Origin: CAYUFB01 sp964444125 | GTDB lineage: Bacteria; Patescibacteriota; Dojkabacteria; B142; JAFGMG01 | Length of the DNA: 31,127 bases | Assembly: GCA_964444125.1 (NCBI GenBank) | Contig: CAYUFB010000014.1 | Span: 1-31,127 of the forward strand | Direction: 5' to 3' | Part shown: one piece after another, positions 23,571 through 31,127 of the stretch | Numbering within the stretch: position 1 is the first letter of the stretch | Layout: each line of letters starts with the position of its first letter | Notes under the pieces: model-generated | Database searches by the model: none | The model's input: the letters and a program-made list of their open reading frames with translations, nothing else | Told to the model about the DNA's origin: nothing | Position numbers and translations under genes: made by a program

Positions 23571-26500
23571 TCACTGAGTAAATCCTCCTGTATAATACTT
23601 AACTACAGGTATAACCATATCTAATTGCTGATTCTTGTCTATGACAGCTGAGATATAAGACTTACCTTGTATGACTACTGTTTGAAGTCTACCAGCATTT
23701 GCCTCATCAAATTTGTATCCATTTCCTTCAATACTAATGAGGTATTTACCAGAATCTAGTATAGTAGAATAAGAGCCATCTGATGTTGTCATTTGAGAAT
23801 CGAGAATAGACAATGTATCTGTTTCGTGAATTTTTACGATTGCGCCTTTGACTGGTTGTCTATTACTAGAATTAATAACTTTGCCAATGCCTTTTGGCTG
23901 ACGAAGCATAAACCAAGTAACAACTTGTATAGCATAGATCCCAAATATTATTAAATTGACGGTATTGAAGTAGAAGATAGTTAATATTGCTGCAACAATT
24001 AGGCCAATTATGAATATGTATTTGTTTATCTTTGGTAGCAATTTTCTAAGTGTATAGACAAGAGAACTCCTACTTGTCTTCTTCAACGCTATATCATGAT
24101 TGACTGTGCGCTGTTCAGAAATTGTCAGCTGTGTCTTATACTGATTGTATCCAGATTGCTGAGCAATAATTGTGTAATCACCAGGAACAACAGGGAAGAT
24201 ATATCTACCTCTGGTATCTGTAACAGTTTTTTGGATAAACACTCCATCTTTGTATAATTCTACAACAGCAAATGGCACAGGAGAATTATCTGATGGATCA
24301 AACACAATACCCCATGGTCGTAGTTTCTTTCTATTTCTAATCCATGCTACGGCATAGATAACAGAATTTGGATACGCAAATAATGTGGCTGTGCTAGCAA
24401 GTATTGCTCCAGTGACGAGTAATGCTGCAAACTCATCTGTATAAGAACTATCTACTCTGCCTTCTCGATCCTGTGTTTCTAGTGTAGCTTTGGCTATAAA
24501 ACCTGATTTGACCAATTGAATTGGATCTTCTTGATCAGGGTCGTACATAGTACAATCTATTTGATAGTAGACATCAGAACCTGCTGGGAAATCTTGAGTT
24601 GAAAGGTAAGCGATGTGACTTGTGTTCAGGGTGTCATTGTTGTATTTAAACCTAAGATTATCAAGACTTGTACCATAGTTTACAACACAAGTACTTGGGT
24701 ACTGTGTTGTATAGCTTATACTAATATCGCTATCTGTTTGAGATACATCTAAATCTGTTTTGATTGAAACGATATTTATTTCACCACCGGTTAAAGGAAG
24801 CGAATCTTTTAGTGTCATATTGAAGGCTTTTTCTAGTGTGGCTTTTTGACCAGTCAATGAAGTTGCAGTAATTTTGTACTTATAGTTAGTTTCGTTTTTA
24901 TCAAAATTATTTAGTGTGACACAATGTTGAGTATTATATTCTGCAATATCAATTACATTATCAAATATTGTTGCTGTGCCTTTGTTTGCGCCATACTCAA
25001 ATTTAGCACTTGTATCTACGTTTGTCTCCCAACATACTATTACATAATTATCACCGTATTCTTCAGTATTTTTAGTTATACTAACTAATTGAACAGCATC
25101 ACCTGTACCATATTTGGTGGTTGGTGTTGATGGAGGTGGAGTCACTGGTGGAGTGACGGGTGGTTCTGGATCAGGATTAACTGGAGCTTGTGCAGTTATG
25201 AGACTAATTGCTCCGCCATCTGAGACATTTGGAACTTTCCAGTAATCTTGTCCATCAATTGTAACTGTTGTAACTCCAACAAGAGATGGTGTAAATGATT
25301 CAATTGAAGAGGTAGTAAATGTACTACTTCCAGCACAACTACTGGTTACTTCAGTTAAAGATGAAACTGGGCAGAATCTGACTGTATTATGATCAGCTCC
25401 CTTTGGAACTAGTAATGAAAACTCACCGGTCACCCCAGGTAGTAATGAGTGGTCTTTTGAAAATGATTTATATGCACTTTTATCACATGCAGCTTCAAGT
25501 GCAGACCAATCAAGGTCACTATTAAATAACACAGAAGCAAACTCGCCTATATAACAGTCCTCGAGATGATTTGCTACTCTCATTTGTGTCTCTGTGCCAA
25601 TAAAGCCAGTTGTATAGGCTGAAGCTGGTCCAGCTGAATCACTTAATGTAACTTGCACATTAGTTAAATAGTTGCCGCCATCGCCGACATCATCAAATAC
25701 CCAAAGCCTCCAAGTACCAATCGGCGTGTTTTCCATAAAATCAATTGTTACATCAACAGGGGTAACAGTGTTGTCAACTAAATACTGATCATTAAATACT
25801 GGTCTTACACTACCATTTGGAGACTGTAAGAAAACGTAACCCTCATCAGGATTTTCATCTGCGTTGTAGTTAAACTGAACTCTGGCTTGTACGTAGTTGT
25901 ATGCTCTACTTGATGTAAATGTGGTCCAGCCGTTGTCATTGTATGTATCCCAAGTGTAGCTTCCTGATCCATTTGTCAAATTATATGTATCTGAATTAAG
26001 AGTTGGAGGTGTTGTGTCAGGCCCTTCCATAGACTTGAATGTGATAGAAACATTAGTAGCCGAACACCCACCATCACCATAGTCATCATACAACCATAGT
26101 TTCCAATTCCCCGCCTCTATGCTTTCTGCGAAAGTTAATGTAACTTCTATTGGTGTCGATTCGTTATCTTCTAAAACTGCACCCTCAAAAACAGTTTTGG
26201 TAGTTCCTCCTGGTGCTTCTAGATAGACAAATAATTCTTCTGGGTATCTATCAGAGTGAATTGTCATATTTACTGTCACTTGGACATAGTCAAAGGAATT
26301 TGCAATTCCAAGCTGAGTCCATCCGTTTTCCAAGTACGTATCTGAATTGTACGCGTTTCCGAGAGGGCTATTTGGAAGATTAAATGTTTCTTCACTTACA
26401 ACTCTAACTCTTGGGCTAGGACCTTCTCTTTCTGCATTAATGAAACTAGAATTTTCTGCATCCAATTCACTTTGCATGTTATATACTTGATACTTTGCTG

Positions 26501-27857
26501 TATATAGTTTGGCTTTAGCACTATAGCTTGCAATATCTCTCCAGACTAGAAATATTTCATTATTTGCGCTAAGCAATGGAAATGCACCTTGTCCATGAAC
26601 AAATATCATCGCTGCATTTTCGCCACTTGGGAGTGAATACGTTCCATCAGAGCTTATATGTTGTACAAAAACGTTTTTGTATGGTTGTGTATCAACTGGT
26701 ATCTGATAGCTTTCGGAAGTTAAAAACATACCACCTGAGTTATCGGGGAAAATCTTGACACTGAATGTTTCCTCGTGGGTTTCATTCGATATTAATGGTA
26801 TCCCAGAGCCACTCCATGCAAGTGATCCATCACTTAATACTTTTTGTCCTTTTATATCGACATTGTCCCCAGATATGTAATATGTCCATGCAATAAATGC
26901 TGAACCACTTGAATCGACTTCCACGTCAATTTTTTCTGGTGCAGCAGTTGCTGGAGTACCAACAGTTACTCCACAGCCTGACCAGGCAGCGACACCGCTG
27001 AGATTAACTTTTTGCAAATAGGTGGTGCTAGATAGTTGGGCAATATATAAGGAATGATCAGGTCCTATAGTAGCTTTGCCTTTTCTGCAGGTATTTGTAA
27101 GCGTATTACCATAAGCATTCCAAATTTTATTGCCAGCTGAGTCCATTCTGTTTGTGTATATTCCTACATTGTTATCCCAAGTCAATAATACTCCTCCGCT
27201 TCCATCTGGAAATATTTCAGGTGTTAATTGATTTCCGGTAGCAGAAGTGTCTACAGCTATACCACTAGCTCCCCATAATTTTGTTCCAGAAGAATCTATG
27301 TGTTGTATATAACTGTTTGTTACATTAGTATTGCTAGTCCAGATTGCCCAGGATAGAAAAAAACCTCCTGTATTTGCTTGTGCTACATTAAAACTTTTAA
27401 AAACATTTAAAGGAGCATAAACTAAGTCTATTACAGAAACGCCACCGGAAGAGAGTAAAACGTTACCATCTAAATCAAGCTTCTGCATATATACTCCTTG
27501 ATTTGGGCTAAACCAAAATATTGCAATATTCCCTGATGTATCATTGGCAAATGTGGAATACAAAAAACTATCTGATGTGTATTCAATTTTAACACCAGAG
27601 CCAGCCCACAGGGCTGTTCCAGATGTATTAAATTTCTGAACAAAAACACCACTATCTGTCATTGTTGCTACTACATAATTTCCATCACTAGTATTTGCTG
27701 TTTCTTCTATCCAATTGACATTGCTTACTAGTGTCCTCCCTTGTGCTTCCCATAAGTTTGACGGAATTGCTGCACTTACATATTCTTTAGGGAGGAAATA
27801 TACAGCTATTGAAGAAGCTAAAAATGCAATTAGTGCAAAAAAAACTATCTTGCGCAT
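23571..27857 (-). CDS. Multidomain surface protein: propeller, two P-like domains, FN3-like domains, two carboxypeptidase-regulatory-like domains
   Basis: This 1,428-residue protein has no name I can give. A signal peptide (MRK, hydrophobic to ~20) leads to seven or eight beta-propeller-like repeats (~30-465), each with Q-K/H-x-D/N-x-x-G-x-x-LW-x-x-x-G and FPDGSGG-like turns. Two domains resembling proprotein-convertase P domains follow (~490-608 and ~623-740; GNWKLWLYDDYGDGG and GTWRLWVFDDVGDGG). Residues ~745-885 form a domain with DLDW (781-784) and DYWKVP (871-876), shared with the delta-60 protein. A proline-rich linker (~893-915), two FN3-like domains (~917-1127) and a transmembrane helix (~1143-1173) ending in RNRKK follow. 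A carboxypeptidase-regulatory-like domain (~1178-1262), a hairpin of two helices (~1278-1320) and a second such domain (~1325-1428) end the protein. The positive-inside rule places both of these in the cytoplasm. It is co-transcribed with the 218-residue gene. Confidence 0.88.
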   Translation of the reverse strand: MRKIVFFALIAFLASSIAVYFLPKEYVSAAIPSNLWEAQGRTLVSNVNWIEETANTSDGNYVVATMTDSGVFVQKFNTSGTALWAGSGVKIEYTSDSFLYSTFANDTSGNIAIFWFSPNQGVYMQKLDLDGNVLLSSGGVSVIDLVYAPLNVFKSFNVAQANTGGFFLSWAIWTSNTNVTNSYIQHIDSSGTKLWGASGIAVDTSATGNQLTPEIFPDGSGGVLLTWDNNVGIYTNRMDSAGNKIWNAYGNTLTNTCRKGKATIGPDHSLYIAQLSSTTYLQKVNLSGVAAWSGCGVTVGTPATAAPEKIDVEVDSSGSAFIAWTYYISGDNVDIKGQKVLSDGSLAWSGSGIPLISNETHEETFSVKIFPDNSGGMFLTSESYQIPVDTQPYKNVFVQHISSDGTYSLPSGENAAMIFVHGQGAFPLLSANNEIFLVWRDIASYSAKAKLYTAKYQVYNMQSELDAENSSFINAEREGPSPRVRVVSEETFNLPNSPLGNAYNSDTYLENGWTQLGIANSFDYVQVTVNMTIHSDRYPEELFVYLEAPGGTTKTVFEGAVLEDNESTPIEVTLTFAESIEAGNWKLWLYDDYGDGGCSATNVSITFKSMEGPDTTPPTLNSDTYNLTNGSGSYTWDTYNDNGWTTFTSSRAYNYVQARVQFNYNADENPDEGYVFLQSPNGSVRPVFNDQYLVDNTVTPVDVTIDFMENTPIGTWRLWVFDDVGDGGNYLTNVQVTLSDSAGPASAYTTGFIGTETQMRVANHLEDCYIGEFASVLFNSDLDWSALEAACDKSAYKSFSKDHSLLPGVTGEFSLLVPKGADHNTVRFCPVSSLTEVTSSCAGSSTFTTSSIESFTPSLVGVTTVTIDGQDYWKVPNVSDGGAISLITAQAPVNPDPEPPVTPPVTPPPSTPTTKYGTGDAVQLVSITKNTEEYGDNYVIVCWETNVDTSAKFEYGANKGTATIFDNVIDIAEYNTQHCVTLNNFDKNETNYKYKITATSLTGQKATLEKAFNMTLKDSLPLTGGEINIVSIKTDLDVSQTDSDISISYTTQYPSTCVVNYGTSLDNLRFKYNNDTLNTSHIAYLSTQDFPAGSDVYYQIDCTMYDPDQEDPIQLVKSGFIAKATLETQDREGRVDSSYTDEFAALLVTGAILASTATLFAYPNSVIYAVAWIRNRKKLRPWGIVFDPSDNSPVPFAVVELYKDGVFIQKTVTDTRGRYIFPVVPGDYTIIAQQSGYNQYKTQLTISEQRTVNHDIALKKTSRSSLVYTLRKLLPKINKYIFIIGLIVAAILTIFYFNTVNLIIFGIYAIQVVTWFMLRQPKGIGKVINSSNRQPVKGAIVKIHETDTLSILDSQMTTSDGSYSTILDSGKYLISIEGNGYKFDEANAGRLQTVVIQGKSYISAVIDKNQQLDMVIPVVKYYTGGFTQ

Positions 27858-27891
27858 AAGAATTTTTTTAATAAATTTATTTACTTATTTA

Positions 27892-27920
27892 AATATAAAG
27901 AATACTATTATTGATGTAAA
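27892..27920 (-). promoter_or_regulatory. Putative promoter of the 1,428-residue surface protein operon
   Basis: On the minus strand, TTTACA (27920-27915) and TATATT (27897-27892) each match the consensus at five of six positions with a 17-base spacer. The -10 ends 34 bases before the ATG at 27857. It diverges from the antiporter promoter. Confidence 0.6.
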
Positions 27921-27958
27921 GAAAAATAGTTAGAAAAGTTATATTGATTATATTGTTG

Positions 27959-27967
27959 TGATATAAT
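27959..27967 (+). promoter_or_regulatory. Putative extended -10 promoter of the antiporter gene
   Basis: TGATATAAT (27959-27967) is a perfect TGn-TATAAT, ending 24 bases before the ATG. No convincing -35 is present, as is usual for extended -10 promoters. Confidence 0.6.
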
Positions 27968-27991
27968 CGTGTCGCATTATTAGAATATTCT

Positions 27992-30043
27992 ATGGAGCAT
28001 CAATTAGAAATCTTTCAAAATTCAATAATCGGTCTGATGATGGTATTACTTATTTCGTGCTTTTTATATTTATTGGCAAGAAAGATCAAGTACATCCCTT
28101 ATACAGTTCTGCTTGTATTAGTTGGTGTATTTGTGCAGCCAGGGCATTTTGCGCCATTTGATGCTATTAGGCTAAATCCAGGAATGGTTTTGTATTTAAT
28201 CCTTCCAATATTATTATTTGAGTCTGCATTTAATTTTGATTTTAAGGAATTTCGGAAAGTTTTAGCACCCTCATTTTTGTTTGCTACAATCGGGTTAATA
28301 ATTTCAGCTGTCATAATTGCATTGCCTTTGCATTTTGTGTTTGATATTAGCTTTAGTTCCGCATTGCTTTTTGGCTCTGTTATATCATCTACTGATCCAA
28401 TTGCAGTACTAGCTATATTTAAACAGCTTGGTGTGCCTAGGAAATTACAGCTTTTAGTTGACGGTGAAAGTTTTCTTAATGATGGCACTTCAGTAATAAT
28501 GTATAAAATTCTTCTTAGATCTGTTGTTGGCGTAACGGCGCTAGAGATGAATGGCAGTGCATTATTAATTAGCGGTGTCGGTGATTTCATTATAGTATTT
28601 TTTGGTGGGGCATTTGTTGGATTAGTACTTGGTTGGATTTTTGCCCAAATAATTTCTTCAATAGAAAATTCAAATTTTGTTGAAATTTTACTTACTATTA
28701 TTCTTGCAATTTCTGTTTTTGTCCTTGCTGAGCACTATCTTGAAGTATCGGGAATACTAGCTGTTCTCGCTGCAGGTCTTATTATGGGTAATTATGGAAG
28801 GACAAAGATTTCTCCAAAAATTTTGCATCAAATGCATCAAACATGGGAAATGATTGTATTTGTTGCGACATCTCTAGTATTTTTGCTTATAGGTTATGAA
28901 ATAGAGTTTCTTGGGTTTTTAGAAAACTATCAGATAATATTACTTACTATTTTTGCATTATTAATTGGACGTGCTGTTTCGGTTTATCTAGTTGGTTCAG
29001 TATATAGTCTCCTTGTTGATAAACGAGATAGGATATCTGCAAAGTGGTTGCATATTGTCAATTTGGGTGGTCTAAGAGGATCGCTGCCTTTAGTTATGTT
29101 GTTACTGATTCCAGAGACTTTTTATTATAGGGAGTTGTTTATTGATGTTGTTCTTGGCGTGATCTTCTTCACATTGTTATTTAATGCTTCAGTGATTGGC
29201 TTTGTAATAAAAAAATTAAATATTAACAAATTAAGTAGAACAAATGAGCTTGAGATGAATATTGTAGAGGTAATAATTCTTGAAAAGGTTTTAAGGCATC
29301 TTGATAAGATGAAGGACGAGAAAGAATTAAGAGAGCATATTTATAATAAACACAAGAATAATTTAGAAAAACACCTGAGAGATACAAAAAATACTATTGA
29401 TAAATTGTTAACTAATAAAAAAGATGATGATTTAATTTCTGAAACAATAAAGATACTGGATCGATACTGTGTTAATTTGGAAAAATCTGTTTATTCGAGT
29501 TTATATTACAAAGGAGTCATATCAGAAAATATTTATAGAAGTTTAAAGATAAGTATTCATGAGCAGCTTGAGAGAATCAATAGTACTGAAAGACCATTGG
29601 AAATACTTGAACTTGAAAAGAAAAAATATCCGATTTTCTTTGATAAAGATTATAAAGACAAAATTTCAATAGGATCGATTGTTTCGAGTTTGAAGGGTAA
29701 TAAATTTAGCGATCATATCAAAGATATTTATCTATATCATAAGGCAAGATATTTGGGAAATATTAAGGTTTTGCACGATCTTGAGAATTTGAATAGTTTT
29801 GGTTTCAAAGTATTTTCAAAATCAATTATTACAAGAAAGATCCAGCAGTATGAGGAGGTCAAACTACATAATCTAAAAACCTTGAAGCATATTGAGGCAA
29901 CTTTCCCAGATATAGCTGATACAACAGAAGAAGCGATTTTTGAAAGTGAGTCAGACGAGATACTTTATTCTATGATAAAAAGGCTTGGTGAAGAGGAACG
30001 AGTTTCCTTACAGGCACTACAGAATCTCGATTTGAAGATCTAG
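27992..30043 (+). CDS. CPA1-family Na+/H+ antiporter (NhaP/NHE type) with long cytoplasmic tail
   Basis: This 683-residue membrane protein exchanges sodium (or potassium) for protons across the cell membrane. Residues 1 to ~410 form about 12 transmembrane helices. Family motifs visible are GSVISSTDPIAVLAIFKQLG (~127-146), the ion-site segment GESFLNDGTSVIMYKILL with the N-D pair typical of electroneutral CPA1 members (~157-175), ISGILAVLAAGLIMG, and NLGGLRGSLPLVM in the late helices. The last ~270 residues are hydrophilic, lysine/glutamate-rich and mostly helical, without a recognisable TrkA or cyclic-nucleotide domain. They are probably a regulatory tail in the cytoplasm. The stop shares the palindrome CTAG with the convergent hydrolase stop. 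Confidence 0.93.
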   Translation: MEHQLEIFQNSIIGLMMVLLISCFLYLLARKIKYIPYTVLLVLVGVFVQPGHFAPFDAIRLNPGMVLYLILPILLFESAFNFDFKEFRKVLAPSFLFATIGLIISAVIIALPLHFVFDISFSSALLFGSVISSTDPIAVLAIFKQLGVPRKLQLLVDGESFLNDGTSVIMYKILLRSVVGVTALEMNGSALLISGVGDFIIVFFGGAFVGLVLGWIFAQIISSIENSNFVEILLTIILAISVFVLAEHYLEVSGILAVLAAGLIMGNYGRTKISPKILHQMHQTWEMIVFVATSLVFLLIGYEIEFLGFLENYQIILLTIFALLIGRAVSVYLVGSVYSLLVDKRDRISAKWLHIVNLGGLRGSLPLVMLLLIPETFYYRELFIDVVLGVIFFTLLFNASVIGFVIKKLNINKLSRTNELEMNIVEVIILEKVLRHLDKMKDEKELREHIYNKHKNNLEKHLRDTKNTIDKLLTNKKDDDLISETIKILDRYCVNLEKSVYSSLYYKGVISENIYRSLKISIHEQLERINSTERPLEILELEKKKYPIFFDKDYKDKISIGSIVSSLKGNKFSDHIKDIYLYHKARYLGNIKVLHDLENLNSFGFKVFSKSIITRKIQQYEEVKLHNLKTLKHIEATFPDIADTTEEAIFESESDEILYSMIKRLGEEERVSLQALQNLDLKI

Positions 30044-30918
30044 CTCTCGATCATCAAGCTTTGCTCAAAAAAATCCAATACTTTTTGTTTATACTCGTCA
30101 GGATTAGTACTTAGTCCTTTAGTGTGCTTGCAATCAATCTCCCAAAGATAAGAGTCTTTTTGAGTAGTCTTTTGGAAAAACTGATTATATCTAATTTCCT
30201 CACGTTCCTTTTTGGCTGATATAAAGAAAAAATTTGTCTGAGATTGTCTCAATGAATCAGTAATAGTAACTTCTGGTGGAGTTTGGCTTGATAGTAGTTG
30301 AACGAATTTGTCTACAACATAAGTAGAAGATACTTTGTTTAGAAACCCATTTCCTCTTGGATAATCAAGAAACTCATTGTATGATCTATACGTTGCTCCT
30401 TCTGCTACAATTGATTTGATATCCGGGTTATCTTTGGCTGAGGCAAGTAAACTTTCAGCACCAAGTGATAGGCCTAATGCACCAATTCCACTTACTTCTT
30501 TATCTTTCAAGAAATTAACTGCTGCTTTGATGTCTTTATCAGATTCCCAACCAAATCTGTTTGTCTTTCCTTCACTCTCACCATGTCCACGCATATCAAA
30601 GGCTAGTACTCCATATTCATGCTCAGTTAAAAATTCTATATAAGGACGCATATTCTCTCTTGAATTGCCTGAACCATGAACAAGGATGATTACTTTGCCA
30701 TTTTGAGGTAGTACATACCATCCTTGAAGTTTGATGTTATCCTCTGTGACAAATGAAACCTGCTTGGCATTTGGCGGAGTTGCCCCGACTTCACTATTGG
30801 CACTCTTTATGGCATAGATTGAGACAGTGAAGGGGATCAGAACAAAAAATAAGCATATTAGGGTTAGAGCGCATAATGGAATTATTAAAAACAGTCGATG
30901 CAATTTAATTTTGATCAT
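30040..30918 (-). CDS. Membrane-anchored alpha/beta hydrolase
   Basis: A 292-residue serine hydrolase of unknown substrate. An N-terminal helix (9-37) anchors it, with the catalytic domain probably outside. The oxyanion segment is LVHGSGNSRENM (79-90), FDMRGHGESEG (107-117) is the next conserved strand and loop, and the nucleophile elbow is G149-L-S151-L-G153. H265 in CKHTKG fits the catalytic histidine. The acid position, usually Asp after the sixth strand, is not obvious: the segment reads FFISAKKEREE, so a glutamate (E238-E241) may serve. The family resembles the YqkD/FrsA-like exported hydrolases often annotated as alpha/beta superfamily hydrolases or peptidase S9-like proteins. A TATAAT on the minus strand lies 22 bases before the ATG. 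Confidence 0.9.
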   Translation of the reverse strand: MIKIKLHRLFLIIPLCALTLICLFFVLIPFTVSIYAIKSANSEVGATPPNAKQVSFVTEDNIKLQGWYVLPQNGKVIILVHGSGNSRENMRPYIEFLTEHEYGVLAFDMRGHGESEGKTNRFGWESDKDIKAAVNFLKDKEVSGIGALGLSLGAESLLASAKDNPDIKSIVAEGATYRSYNEFLDYPRGNGFLNKVSSTYVVDKFVQLLSSQTPPEVTITDSLRQSQTNFFFISAKKEREEIRYNQFFQKTTQKDSYLWEIDCKHTKGLSTNPDEYKQKVLDFFEQSLMIES

Positions 30919-30940
30919 TTACTTAAGAATAAAGTTATTA

Positions 30941-30946
30941 ATTATA
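30941..30946 (-). promoter_or_regulatory. Putative -10 box of the hydrolase gene
   Basis: A perfect TATAAT on the minus strand ends 22 bases before the ATG at 30918. The -35 position (TTTATT, 30969-30964) is poor. Confidence 0.4.
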
Positions 30947-31127
30947 ATTCTGGATTAAAGGAAAATAAAGCAATTAGAATAAAAAAGAAATATAGCGAAA
31001 TGTTGCATATATTACTACAATATATTATCATTCTTCGACAAATATATATATTATTGTTAAATATGAAATTGCCACTCCTGTCCCATAAAAATGAGTTTTA
31101 GATTGTGATAAGCGAGATCTGACCGAC

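Noticed and set aside
23588..23592. GGAGG 14 bases before the 218-residue gene as a ribosome binding site
   Set aside because: The spacing is too long, and the bases encode conserved-looking residues of the upstream protein; coupling by the one-base stop-start gap explains initiation better.
30898..31101. 67-codon open frame on the plus strand at the right edge
   Set aside because: It starts antisense inside the hydrolase gene, has a composition dominated by AT-rich spacer, and resembles nothing. The last ~200 bases otherwise show no convincing gene or RNA; the reverse strand at the edge is open for only ~100 bases.
1..31127. Alternative genetic code (TGA as an amino acid, as in some CPR groups)
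   Set aside because: TGA ends the 1,428-residue gene directly before its operon partner, and no family is interrupted by in-frame TGA.
1..31127. CRISPR arrays, tRNA or rRNA genes, prophage
   Set aside because: No short regularly spaced repeats, cloverleaf or rRNA sequence, and no phage genes were seen by eye on either strand; the repeats found are all coding modules.

Overview
The window is AT-rich bacterial DNA (roughly one third G+C by eye, not counted). It is gene-dense and reads with standard stop codons, including TGA. Short intergenic gaps, large repeat-built surface proteins and the near absence of Shine-Dalgarno sequences suggest a streamlined bacterium, most likely of the Candidate Phyla Radiation (Patescibacteria; something like Dojkabacteria or Microgenomates). 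That placement is inference; there is no rRNA gene here to test it. A run of 100 N at 14548-14647 shows this is a scaffold.

Layout. 1-4249: the 3' part of mfd (+) meets mutS (-) in a 4-base stop-to-stop overlap. 4379-6292: a secreted protein with seven delta-60 repeats, followed by a strong intrinsic terminator. 6422-7690: hisS. 7784-10146: two unnamed genes; the first carries the full zinc-site motif set of beta-carbonic anhydrases, and the second shows a degenerate version of the same layout. 10223-16285: a ~2,000-residue cell-surface protein with ~600-bp beta-helix repeats, exact 288-bp modules, an FN3 domain and a C-terminal membrane anchor; it contains the N gap. 16293-16727: rlmH (-). 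16780-18005: a 48-residue membrane protein whose stop overlaps the start of mnmA. 18013-19005: a complete insertion sequence (IS481/IS3-like, DDE transposase) with 30-bp inverted ends and a 6-bp target duplication. 19080-22908: an FtsX/MacB-type ABC exporter (permease plus ATPase). 22913-27857: an operon on the minus strand for a 1,428-residue multidomain surface protein and a 218-residue anchored protein. 27992-30043: a CPA1-type Na+/H+ antiporter, overlapping stop-to-stop with a membrane-anchored alpha/beta hydrolase (30040-30918, -).

The housekeeping genes cover transcription-coupled repair, mismatch repair, histidyl-tRNA charging, tRNA wobble thiolation and 23S rRNA methylation. The accessory content is mostly cell surface: three large extracellular proteins, an exporter, an antiporter and a hydrolase. 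Two of the surface proteins share a ~140-residue domain that I do not recognise. Almost every transcription unit has a -10 box about 22-34 bases before its start codon and no Shine-Dalgarno sequence, so mRNA leaders appear uniformly short.
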